Assembly: GCA_020635275.1 (NCBI GenBank)
Contig: JACKAA010000007.1
Span: 7,215 to 71,214 of the forward strand
Reading direction: 5' to 3'
Source: Ignavibacteriales bacterium
GTDB lineage: Bacteria > Bacteroidota > Ignavibacteria > Ignavibacteriales > Melioribacteraceae
Length of the DNA: 64,000 nt
Made by a program: the position numbers and the translations under genes. Position 1 is the first letter of the stretch, and each line of letters begins with the position of its first letter. Below are positions 29,171-37,112 of the stretch, piece by piece. Below the pieces are notes generated by a model. The model was not told the DNA's origin. It was given only the letters and a program-made list of their open reading frames with translations, and searched no databases.

Positions 29171-29257
29171 TAAAAACAAGGGTTTTTGGACTATTCAAAC
29201 ATATGAATACCCCCAAACCCTGGCCCTCATTGGCGACCCCTTCTCGTCTTTGAGGGC
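29171..29257 (-). terminator. GC-rich double hairpin, probable terminator of the L,D-transpeptidase gene
   Basis: Read on the - strand, just after the stop codon of the transpeptidase-like gene, the first stem pairs GCCCTCA (29251-29257) with TGAGGGC (29223-29229). A second imperfect long stem pairs AGGGTTT (29215-29221) with AAACCCT (29179-29185), with an inner TATTC/GAATA pair, followed by CTTGTTTTTA. The second hairpin plus T-run fits a rho-independent terminator. The block is much more GC-rich than the surrounding spacer. Confidence 0.6.
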
Positions 29258-29260
29258 TCT

Positions 29261-30541
29261 TTATCGATCTAATAATTTACTAATTTCTTCAATAGTAACC
29301 GGTTTGTTTTGATTATCTAATTCAAAAACTACTAAAAAACCATTTTTATTGCCAACTGATTTATAAGCATTTATTAGTTTTGCCTGATCACTTTCTATAC
29401 AATAACCTGTTGATTCAGACCAAATTTCTTTTGAACTTAAACAGCCCCTTGTTGGTGTTAATGGATAATACGGCTGATCTTTATAGTATTTTGTTTCGTC
29501 CGTTGAACCATGTGCAATAATTAATTTTCTTCCTGATTTACCAGCATTATAAGTTTCAAATAATGGATGATAATTTTGTAAAGATTCTGGGAGTAATTCT
29601 ATATATTCAAAAAAATTCCAACTGTTTTTCTTTTGTTTACCGTGATAAAAAATTTCGGTTGAAACTTCAAAAGGACTCCTGACCAATAAATTAGGAGTCG
29701 GTCCAATTGTTTCAGTAGGAGAAATATACCATCCTACAATTGAATAAACACCTTGCGGAGTATTTCCGTTTGGAATGTAACCCGGTAAATTTGAATAGGA
29801 AAGAGCTAATTGTTGAATATTAAATATTGTTCCATCATCATTCTTCAAAAAATTCCCATCGGTTTTTTTAATAATTGCGATACCCGGATAAATTCTGTTT
29901 TTTCTATGAATTGAATAAACAATAGTTTTACCATTTTGAAAATTATGATTTAGCAAATCTTTAAGCTGTGCTTCACTAATATTTTCTGAATTGTTATTTG
30001 TCAGTTCATTTTTAAGATTTATTAGAATACTATTTTGGTCATAATTTGGAAATTTCTGCTTAAGAATTTCATCAAAATCAAATATTTGTGAATTAGAAAT
30101 ATCTGATGTTTGTAAATAAAGAGCGCTAATTGCAAATGATATTGGATCTTGAGTTTTTTCAAAAATATTTAAAACCTCTTTGGAAAAATTATTCTGATAA
30201 AGAGAATATGCAACTTCTAATGTTACACGTTGAAGTTTCAGATTTATGTCAATTGTTTGAGTTAAAGATTTTTGTATTCCAGATTCAACTAAATTATTCT
30301 TTAAAAATATTGATTGAGCATCTCTTAAAGCTTTAACCCATAATTCAGAATTTGAGATTGCCGTTTCTGAAAAAGTAGTGTTAACATTTTTAACTAAATT
30401 TGAATAATATTTTTCTTTATTTTCACTTATAACAAAATTACTTTTAAGCTTCTTAACATCAATTCTGTTTTGAGCATTTAGATTTAATAAAGTTGATAAT
30501 AAAAATAGAATTAGAAATTTATTATATGAATATTTGAACAT
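29261..30541 (-). CDS. L,D-transpeptidase-like (YkuD-type) exported protein
   Basis: A 426-residue protein with a signal peptide (LFLLSTLLNLNAQN). The first 200 residues are helical and unassigned. The second half has an L,D-transpeptidase-like core: IPNGNTPQGVYSIVGW, IIAHGSTDE with the conserved His, and TPTRGCLSSKEIW with the likely catalytic Cys in the [RG]-C-[LIV]-S context. Such enzymes form 3-3 cross-links in peptidoglycan or attach proteins to it, in the periplasm. The HG...GC(L)S signature is present, though the spacing is wider than in compact YkuD domains, so the family call is moderate. It is a single gene with its own terminator on the - strand, divergent from the TonB-C gene. Confidence 0.65.
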   Translation of the reverse strand: MFKYSYNKFLILFLLSTLLNLNAQNRIDVKKLKSNFVISENKEKYYSNLVKNVNTTFSETAISNSELWVKALRDAQSIFLKNNLVESGIQKSLTQTIDINLKLQRVTLEVAYSLYQNNFSKEVLNIFEKTQDPISFAISALYLQTSDISNSQIFDFDEILKQKFPNYDQNSILINLKNELTNNNSENISEAQLKDLLNHNFQNGKTIVYSIHRKNRIYPGIAIIKKTDGNFLKNDDGTIFNIQQLALSYSNLPGYIPNGNTPQGVYSIVGWYISPTETIGPTPNLLVRSPFEVSTEIFYHGKQKKNSWNFFEYIELLPESLQNYHPLFETYNAGKSGRKLIIAHGSTDETKYYKDQPYYPLTPTRGCLSSKEIWSESTGYCIESDQAKLINAYKSVGNKNGFLVVFELDNQNKPVTIEEISKLLDR

Positions 30542-30597
30542 AATTCCCTTTAATTATTACAATTCAAAATTACACAAAAATCCAATACAAAAATCTT

Positions 30598-31737
30598 ATG
30601 ATTTCCATAATTAAAAAACTTTTTTTACTGATTATCTTTTTAATTTCCAATATATCTGCACAAAACGGAACAGTTAAAACTTACCACATGTCAGGTAAAG
30701 TTGAATCCAGAATTGCTTTTGTTGATGATATTCTAGAGGGAACTTCATACTGGTATTATGAAAACGGCAATATAAGAACAGAAAAAAATTACTCAAATGG
30801 TAAATTAAATGGATTAACAAAAAACTTCTATCCCACTGGTTTACTTAAAGATGAAATTAGATATAGTGATGGAATGCTGCATGGTGTTAGCAGAAGATTT
30901 TACGAAAATGGCGCTTTGGCTGAAGTTAAAAATTATGAATTTGGCGAACTAAAAAGTGTAAAAAATATTGAATTTGATAAAGATTACATCGCTCCATTAT
31001 CTGCTTATGAAGAAGGTAAAAGAAAGAAAAATGTTGAAAATGATGATTTTATTTGTTCAGCACAAATTTGCCCTGAGCCCGTTGGCGGAATTGAAGAAAT
31101 AGAATCGAATATAATTTACCCAAAACTTGCGCGTCAATATAAATTGGAAGGTTCCGTTTTAATAACAACCACAATTAATAAAAGAGGAATATCAGAAAAT
31201 ATCAAAGTTTTGCAAGGTCTTGGATTAGGTTGTAGTGAAGCTGCAATTGAAGCCGTTAAAAATACTAAATTTATTCCGGGTGAAAATAATGGTGAAATTG
31301 TAGAAACTGAAGTAACATTTAAATTGAATTTTAGAATTAAAGAAGCTGAAGATAAACCAACAATTATAGCTTCAGAAAAAAGTGAGTTAACTTCTGAATC
31401 TAAAATTGATTCTAGTAAGCAAAAGGATTTTATTATTTGCGATGTTGACGAATGTCCTGAGCCGATTGGCGGAATTACTGAATTAATTAAAAAAATAAAT
31501 TACCCGCCACATGCAAAAAGAAATAACATTAGCGGAGAAGTTATTTTGAACGTAAAAGTTGATGATATTGGATTTGTTATTTCAACAGAAGTAAAACAAG
31601 GTTTAGGTTATGGTTGTGATGAAGCGGCAAAATCTGCAGTAATTAAAACTGAATTTATGCCGGCAAAACAAAATGGTAAAAATGTTGAATCGAATATTGA
31701 AATTACCGTTCCATTTATTCTAGATGATAAAAAATAG
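30598..31737 (+). CDS. YwqK-type MORN-like repeats fused to two TonB C-terminal domains
   Basis: A 379-residue protein with an N-terminal signal peptide or anchor (about 1-22). Residues 33-120 hold three to four short repeats of the YwqK/MORN-like type (GTSYWYYENGNIRTEKNY, GLTKNFYPTGLLKDE, GVSRRFYENGALAE). Two TonB C-terminal domains follow (about 155-250 and 280-378); both have CPEPVGGIE/IGGITEL, KLEGSV/NISGEV and a glycine-rich QGLG(L/Y)GC(S/D)EAA core. They differ from classic TonB because there is no long Pro-rich linker and the domain is doubled. Such proteins probably act in envelope contact rather than being the main energy transducer. The gene is divergent from the L,D-transpeptidase and convergent with the thioredoxin-like gene. 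Confidence 0.85.
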   Translation: MISIIKKLFLLIIFLISNISAQNGTVKTYHMSGKVESRIAFVDDILEGTSYWYYENGNIRTEKNYSNGKLNGLTKNFYPTGLLKDEIRYSDGMLHGVSRRFYENGALAEVKNYEFGELKSVKNIEFDKDYIAPLSAYEEGKRKKNVENDDFICSAQICPEPVGGIEEIESNIIYPKLARQYKLEGSVLITTTINKRGISENIKVLQGLGLGCSEAAIEAVKNTKFIPGENNGEIVETEVTFKLNFRIKEAEDKPTIIASEKSELTSESKIDSSKQKDFIICDVDECPEPIGGITELIKKINYPPHAKRNNISGEVILNVKVDDIGFVISTEVKQGLGYGCDEAAKSAVIKTEFMPAKQNGKNVESNIEITVPFILDDKK

Positions 31738-31752
31738 TTACACAAAATGTCT

Positions 31753-31783
31753 TTCCGGAAATTTCGGCAGAAATTTTCCGGAA
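31753..31783. terminator. Bidirectional terminator-like hairpin
   Basis: TTCCGGAAATTT pairs with AAATTTTCCGGAA across a CGGCAG loop (12 pairs and a one-base bulge). It lies between the convergent TonB-C and thioredoxin-like genes, 16 bp after the first stop and 11 bp before the second, and can serve both. Confidence 0.75.
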
Positions 31784-31794
31784 TCTTAGTAATT

Positions 31795-32415
31795 TTATTT
31801 TATAAGATTTCTAAAGATATTAACTAATTCTTTTTCTAATTCTTTCCCTTTATTTTTTGCATACCATAAATGCAGTTCTTTATTAAACTCTTCTTTTGTA
31901 TAACCTTCTGCTTTAAGCTGCTGAACTAAATCTTGTGCAAATTTTGGTCGTGGTCCCCAAATAAATAATTCTTTTCCATTTTCATTAAATCCAACAATTT
32001 TTGGAATGCTTCTTGGATTACCTTCTTTGAAATAATTGTCTATTGCTTCTAAATTCGAATCGCGTAAAATAACTTTCATTTCTAAAAGGGGATTGAAGTT
32101 AAGATATTTTTCTATGTAAGGTAAATTTTGTGCAGAATCGCCGCACCAGTCTTCTGTAATAACAAAGAATAAAATCTTTCTATCAATTTTATTTACAAGA
32201 TCAACAATATCTTGGTTAGGTTTAAATGTTTTTTCAATGCGTTTTGTACGCTGCAGATTTATTTTACTGTAATCAAAATAAATTTTTTCTTTATCAGTAA
32301 GCGCATCAATATTTGTATTTGTAATATTAGTTTCTGATAGTTCAAGAAATTCCTTATAAGTATAAATTTTATTAGGTTTAGTATCTTTGAAAAATGATTT
32401 TAATTCTTTATCCAT
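31795..32415 (-). CDS. Thioredoxin-fold protein (Thioredoxin_9 type)
   Basis: A 206-residue cytoplasmic protein. The thioredoxin-fold core starts near residue 90 (FFVITEDWCGDSAQNLPYIEKY), with W-C-G-D-S in place of the usual WCxxC, so only the first redox Cys is kept. Further conserved pieces are DSNLEAIDNYFKEGNPRSIPKIVGFNENGKELFIWGPRP, including the cis-Pro loop. This spelling is typical of the Thioredoxin_9 family, which often lacks the second Cys and whose role is not settled. It could act in disulfide or metal handling. The gene is divergent from the amidase gene by an 87-bp spacer. Confidence 0.85.
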   Translation of the reverse strand: MDKELKSFFKDTKPNKIYTYKEFLELSETNITNTNIDALTDKEKIYFDYSKINLQRTKRIEKTFKPNQDIVDLVNKIDRKILFFVITEDWCGDSAQNLPYIEKYLNFNPLLEMKVILRDSNLEAIDNYFKEGNPRSIPKIVGFNENGKELFIWGPRPKFAQDLVQQLKAEGYTKEEFNKELHLWYAKNKGKELEKELVNIFRNLIK

Positions 32416-32502
32416 AACGTTTTTATATTTTAAATTAAATTGAAAAATTAAGAAGGTAATTTAACAGTTTTTATAATTAGTTGAACAAAGAAAGGTATTA
32501 TT

Positions 32503-34272
32503 GTGAAAAGAAATTTGAGAGTATTTATATTTGTTGCAAGTTCAGTTTTATTCATTATGTCAAATTTTATTTATGGACAAAAAAATTATGTGTCCATTGT
32601 TGTGCCTGAAGAAAAAGAAACTACCACAACTTTATCAAGATATAGATTAGCCGCTAACACTTTACCAAATAGTTCTGTTGAAATTAATGGTGAAAAATTA
32701 AAAGTTTATCCATCCGGTGCATTTGTTGACTTGATGAAACTGCAAATGGGTGAAAATAAATTTGAAATAGAATCGATTAACAATGGTGAAAAAGTTACAG
32801 AAACGTTTATAATTATAAGAGAAGATGATAAAGTTATTTCAACAGATGAGGATGTAATAGTTATTGAAGATGAAATGATGCTTCCAGATAAAGATCTTTG
32901 GCTTGATTACGGTGATATTTTAGAAGTTAGAATTAAAGGAACTCCAAATGCTAAAGTTACATTCATGGATGGAATTCAAATGACTGAGCTGCCAACATCT
33001 CAAACAGATGGAGTTAGAGGAATTTATACTGGCATTTACAAAATTAATAAAGAAGAGAATATTGAGAATATTGCAATTAATTTTAGATTAGAAAAGGATG
33101 GAGAAGTTTTTGAAAAAAAGTCATCTGCAAAAATTTCAATTCTGCCAAAATCATTGCCAAGAGTTGGTGTTACAATTGGAGATAGACCTTTTCTGAATTA
33201 TGGATTAGGAACTGATAGATTAGGCGGAGCAAAATTAGCATTTTTAGAAGAGGGAATTAAGTTAGCAATTGATGGTAAGGTTGGAGATCAATACAGAGTT
33301 AGACTTACGGAAAATCAAATTGCATGGATTCCTGAAGATCAAGTTGAGTTATTACCGGTTGGAACATTTACTCCAAAATCTTTAACTGATTCTTGGGCTG
33401 CATACGGCGGAAAAGAATGGGATAAAGTTATAATTAGAATGAGTGAAAAATTACCATATTCGACAAGACAAGAAGTTAATCCAACTAGAATTATTGTTGA
33501 TGTTTATGGTGCTACTTCTAACAGCAATTGGATTACTCAACATTTGACTACTGAAGAAATTAAAAATTTATATTATGAACAAGTTGAGGAAGACTTATTT
33601 AGAATTATTGTTGAACCAGTTCATTCTCAAGTTTGGGGTTATAAAATTAGTTATAGCGGAACTTCTTTAGAAATTAAAATTAAAAAGCAGCCAAAATTAT
33701 TAAATATTTCTAATCTTAAATTTGTGCTTGATGCCGGTCATGGCGGTGAAAATAGGGGATCGCTTGGTTCAACCGGATTACTAGAAAAAGATGTTAATTT
33801 GGATATTGTTAATAGATTAGAAATTGCACTTATCAGTAAAGGTGCAAAAGTTTTCAAAACAAGAGAAGACGACACATATTCTTTAAATAGTGAAAGATTA
33901 AAAAAGATAGATTCATTTGATGGTGATATTTTGATAAGTATACATGCAAACTCAATTGGTTACGCTTCTGATCCTTTGAGAACAAGCGGCACAAGTACCT
34001 ACTATAAACATATTTGTTATCGACCTTTATCAGTTGCAATTTATAAAAGAATGCTGGAATTAGGATTGGAGCAATTCGGAAATGTAGGCAATTTTAATTT
34101 CACACTGAACTCACCGACAGAAATACCAAACGTTTTAGTTGAAACAGCATTTATGAGCAATCCCAATGATGAAATGAAATTAATGGATGGTGTATTTAAA
34201 GAAAAAATTGTTGCGCAAATTATCCAAGGTGTTCAAGACTGGCTATATGAATGTGAAGATGGATTGAATTAG
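32503..34272 (+). CDS. N-acetylmuramoyl-L-alanine amidase with SH3-like and AMIN-like domains
   Basis: A 589-residue periplasmic enzyme. The start is GTG at 32503, supported by the aaagg Shine-Dalgarno nine bases upstream and by the signal peptide that follows. The central part has Ig/SH3-like beta sequence and, around residues 300-400, an AMIN-like domain that may guide it to peptidoglycan. Residues about 405-585 are an Amidase_3 domain: VLDAGHGGENRGS with the first zinc His, EKDVNLDI with Glu, ISIHANS with the second His and VETAFMSN with the catalytic Glu. It cleaves the bond between muramic acid and the stem peptide during cell separation. Repeats follow the gene. Confidence 0.92.
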   Translation: MKRNLRVFIFVASSVLFIMSNFIYGQKNYVSIVVPEEKETTTTLSRYRLAANTLPNSSVEINGEKLKVYPSGAFVDLMKLQMGENKFEIESINNGEKVTETFIIIREDDKVISTDEDVIVIEDEMMLPDKDLWLDYGDILEVRIKGTPNAKVTFMDGIQMTELPTSQTDGVRGIYTGIYKINKEENIENIAINFRLEKDGEVFEKKSSAKISILPKSLPRVGVTIGDRPFLNYGLGTDRLGGAKLAFLEEGIKLAIDGKVGDQYRVRLTENQIAWIPEDQVELLPVGTFTPKSLTDSWAAYGGKEWDKVIIRMSEKLPYSTRQEVNPTRIIVDVYGATSNSNWITQHLTTEEIKNLYYEQVEEDLFRIIVEPVHSQVWGYKISYSGTSLEIKIKKQPKLLNISNLKFVLDAGHGGENRGSLGSTGLLEKDVNLDIVNRLEIALISKGAKVFKTREDDTYSLNSERLKKIDSFDGDILISIHANSIGYASDPLRTSGTSTYYKHICYRPLSVAIYKRMLELGLEQFGNVGNFNFTLNSPTEIPNVLVETAFMSNPNDEMKLMDGVFKEKIVAQIIQGVQDWLYECEDGLN

Positions 34273-34278
34273 GAGAAC

Positions 34279-34301
34279 TGTTGAGACGTAAAAACGTTAG
34301 G
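34279..34301. repeat. Fragment of the GAGACGTT dispersed element
   Basis: The short stretch after the amidase stop (TGTTGAGACGT then AAAAACGTT) matches the two ends of the intact hairpin at 60984-61021, as if the inner part had been deleted. Seen by direct comparison of the two copies. Confidence 0.5.
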
Positions 34302-34338
34302 ATATTAAAAAAGGAAATTCAATCGAATACATACTAAA

Positions 34339-34515
34339 TTCTTACTTTTGTAGGAATGACGAACAATACAAGTTGTTATTTTAAAAGACTACTTATTAAG
34401 AATAATTGTATTCCCAGTCAAACTGGGAATGATGAGGATAGATAATTATAATTTTGATTTTCGAAAATGGATTACTTCTGAATTCTCACTAGGTTCCCAC
34501 TTTCGTGGGAATGAC
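34339..34515. repeat. Three copies of a REP-like hairpin (TTCCCAC...GTGGGAATGAC type)
   Basis: The 262-bp spacer between the amidase and the receptor gene contains three small inverted repeats: 34339-34356 (imperfect, TTCTTAC/GTAGGAA), 34411-34429 (TTCCCAGT/ACTGGGAA) and 34494-34511 (TTCCCAC/GTGGGAA with a TTTC loop). Each is followed by a short ATGA(C/T) tail. The same hairpin pattern is a common dispersed REP-type sequence in bacterial genomes. No open reading frame of note covers the spacer. Confidence 0.8.
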
Positions 34516-34534
34516 AAGTGAGTTAATTATAAAC

Positions 34535-36952
34535 TTAAAAATTATCTCCTCCGCCCATATCCATTCCTTGGTCACCACCGCGTTCACCTTCTCTATCTTT
34601 CCCTTGGCGATTGAAACTAAATCTTAAATTAAGCATAACCATTGGAGATTCACGGGTAACGTAATTATAATTGTAATAATTAATTGCTTCAGAGGTATAT
34701 TCATATTTGGACGTTCCAAATACATCACGAATTTGTAGTGATGCAGATAATGCCCTGTTGAATAAATCTTGTCTAATACCAAAATTTGTAGTTAAAAATC
34801 CTTCTCGCTTTCCTTGTGAAGATACAGATGGACTGTTATACATTAAATTAAATTGTAATCTTGTACTTGATGTAAGTCTGACAATATTGTTGAACCTTGT
34901 ATTCCAGTTAAAACTTTCTCTTGAAAACGGATCATCAAAAATTACACCTTCAATTTTATAATTGTAAAGATTTCCCATCAAATTAATATTCCAAGGTTGA
35001 ATAGGATCAAAATTAAACATTAGCTCAGTTCCGAATGAATAATCTGTTCCAACATTATCTGTCGAACTTAATGTGATATTTTCTGCATAAACTGATCTCA
35101 GCCTTTCAATTTTATTATGATTAACCCGGTAATAATTTTCCATTGAAAAAACTAAACCGCCTAGTACAGTTTGGTATCCCATTTCATATGAATCAATATA
35201 TTCAGGCTTTAATGCAGGATTCCCAATTCTTACATTATAAGCATCCATCCAAGTTTCAAATGGTTCAAGTTCCCAACCTCTGGGTCTTTCAATACGTCTG
35301 GTGTAACTTGCCATTACTTCATGACCGCCGCCTAATTTATAAGATGTGTGAAATGAAGGAAAGAAATCTACTCTGTCAATTACAAAATTTTCATTCCTTT
35401 TGTTCAGCGTAATTTCTCTATCTGTATATTCTGCACGTAAGCCAAATTGGTATCCTAAATCTTTCCATTCAGATGCAAATAGAGAATAAAGAGAATGTTG
35501 ATTTGTTTTATAAACTACATCTTTATCATATTCAGAAAGAGACAAGTACGAATTAGAAACTGCATCGTAATCAAGTAATCCTGTAATTTCATTTGAATTT
35601 TCAATTTCATTTTGGTAACCGGCTTCAAATTTTGATTTTTCACTAAATGGTAATGTATAATCAATTCTGGTTTCAATCTCTGTTTCAGGTCCTTTTTCAG
35701 TAGAAACTCTTCCGCTTGTAATATTGTTATTGCCATCTAGTAATTCATTTAGTGTTCTTTCATCTGCGTTACCTTGTTCAACCTGAACTTCAGCTTTCAG
35801 CAAATGCCCGTTGGGATTAAATTTATGGTCATAATTGACATAGAGTGAATAATTATCTCCAGCTCTCGATCGATCGGAATTACTTAAATAATTTATTTTA
35901 TTCGGATCTGCTTCATTCCATTCTAAATAATTCTGTGTTGAATTGCTACCATGTTCTCTGTCTCTATACCTAGCACCAACCATAAAATAATCGGCATCTG
36001 AAAATTTCATCCCAAGTTCACCTCTTACACCAAAGAAATTATGTTTGCTATCTGCTTCACCATAAGAGTTTCTAAAAGTTGTATTTCCCAGATAAGTCGT
36101 TCGATTAATTTCTTCTTCATCACGGAAATAATTTCTGTTGTTATAATCAAGACCTAGTGTATATGTAAGGTCGGTTGTTTTGTAATCACCTAAAATTTGT
36201 CCGCCGTATTTATTTCTTAAACCGCTATTGACTTCTGCTAATCCGCTAAATCCTACGTTTTTATTTTTCTTCAATACAAGATTGATAATTCCCGCCGTAC
36301 CTTCCGGATCATACTTTGCCGATGGATTTGTAATTATCTCAATATTTTCAATAGAGCTTGCAGGCATTTGCTGTAAAATTTCATTGGATTCCATTATTGT
36401 TGGCCGACCATCAACTAAAACTCTGAAACTTCCACTTCCTCGGAGTGAAACATTTCCTTCAATATCAACAGTAACTGATGGTACATTTTCTAAAACATCT
36501 ACTGCGCTGCCGGAAAGAGCCGTTATTTGCTCACTCACATTGATTACTTTTTTATCTATTTCATACGATATTGGAGCTCTATCTTCACTAACAATAACAT
36601 CATCAGTACTAAAAGATTTTGGAAATAATTTAATTTCTCCTAAATCCAATTTTGATTCTGATTTTACGCTTATATTATTTTTTGAAATGGCATCATAACC
36701 AATAAAACTAATTTTAAGTATGTAATTACCTGGTTTTAATGAAGTTAAGGTGAAAAACCCTTCACTATTTGTTACCGTACCAGCAACTTGCGAACTATCT
36801 GAATTATTCAATAAAACAACATTTGCAAATTCCAAAGGTACATTTGTGGTTTCATCAATAACTTTTGCTGTAATTGAATTATTAAATTTGCCCTGACCAT
36901 TAATTTGTAACAGTGCTATTAAAAATAGAATTATGGAAATTTTGCTAGTCAT
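34535..36952 (-). CDS. TonB-dependent receptor-like outer-membrane protein (OMP barrel type 3)
   Basis: An 805-residue outer-membrane protein with signal peptide. Residues 25-110 are a CarboxypepD_reg domain (TAKVIDETTNVPLEFANVVLLN), then a plug-like domain (VDVLENVPSVTVDIEGNVSLRGSGSFRVLVDGRPTIM and IENIEIITNPSAKYDPEGTAGIINLVLKK) and a barrel to about residue 785. The C-terminus is a short Gly/Asp/Met-rich tail (MDMGGGDNF) instead of the usual terminal aromatic strand. This class is frequent in Bacteroidota and its ligands are mostly unknown. It lacks a SusD partner. The gene is preceded on the same strand by the DPP III-like gene, with a terminator hairpin between. Confidence 0.9.
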   Translation of the reverse strand: MTSKISIILFLIALLQINGQGKFNNSITAKVIDETTNVPLEFANVVLLNNSDSSQVAGTVTNSEGFFTLTSLKPGNYILKISFIGYDAISKNNISVKSESKLDLGEIKLFPKSFSTDDVIVSEDRAPISYEIDKKVINVSEQITALSGSAVDVLENVPSVTVDIEGNVSLRGSGSFRVLVDGRPTIMESNEILQQMPASSIENIEIITNPSAKYDPEGTAGIINLVLKKNKNVGFSGLAEVNSGLRNKYGGQILGDYKTTDLTYTLGLDYNNRNYFRDEEEINRTTYLGNTTFRNSYGEADSKHNFFGVRGELGMKFSDADYFMVGARYRDREHGSNSTQNYLEWNEADPNKINYLSNSDRSRAGDNYSLYVNYDHKFNPNGHLLKAEVQVEQGNADERTLNELLDGNNNITSGRVSTEKGPETEIETRIDYTLPFSEKSKFEAGYQNEIENSNEITGLLDYDAVSNSYLSLSEYDKDVVYKTNQHSLYSLFASEWKDLGYQFGLRAEYTDREITLNKRNENFVIDRVDFFPSFHTSYKLGGGHEVMASYTRRIERPRGWELEPFETWMDAYNVRIGNPALKPEYIDSYEMGYQTVLGGLVFSMENYYRVNHNKIERLRSVYAENITLSSTDNVGTDYSFGTELMFNFDPIQPWNINLMGNLYNYKIEGVIFDDPFSRESFNWNTRFNNIVRLTSSTRLQFNLMYNSPSVSSQGKREGFLTTNFGIRQDLFNRALSASLQIRDVFGTSKYEYTSEAINYYNYNYVTRESPMVMLNLRFSFNRQGKDREGERGGDQGMDMGGGDNF

Positions 36953-37034
36953 GGATTGCTCTTTTCTGAAAGTGTAAATTGTTAAAAATTATTATGGAAA
37001 AAATAATATGAAAAAATAATCGTATTTGTAAAAT

Positions 37035-37070
37035 AAAAGTCAACTGTTATAATTATAACAATTGACTTTT
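37035..37070 (-). terminator. Rho-independent-like terminator after the DPP III-like gene
   Basis: A 36-bp inverted repeat with 18-base arms. The only mismatch pairs as U-G in the - strand transcript but as C-A in the + strand one, so it is better in the - direction. A T-rich run follows on the - strand. It lies 43 bp after the stop codon of the gene at 37113-38771. Confidence 0.75.
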
Positions 37071-37112
37071 TAGAAAAAATTAAATTTTATTCAAAAAATG
37101 ATAAAAATTTTT

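Noticed and set aside
34273..34534. The hairpin repeats considered as a CRISPR array
   Set aside because: The copies vary in length and sequence, the spacing is irregular and no cas genes are near; they fit REP elements better.
36228..36698. A 156-codon open frame on the + strand inside the receptor gene
   Set aside because: It is antisense to a well-supported TonB-receptor plug and barrel region, has no ribosome site and no recognised domain; it mirrors the receptor's codon pattern.
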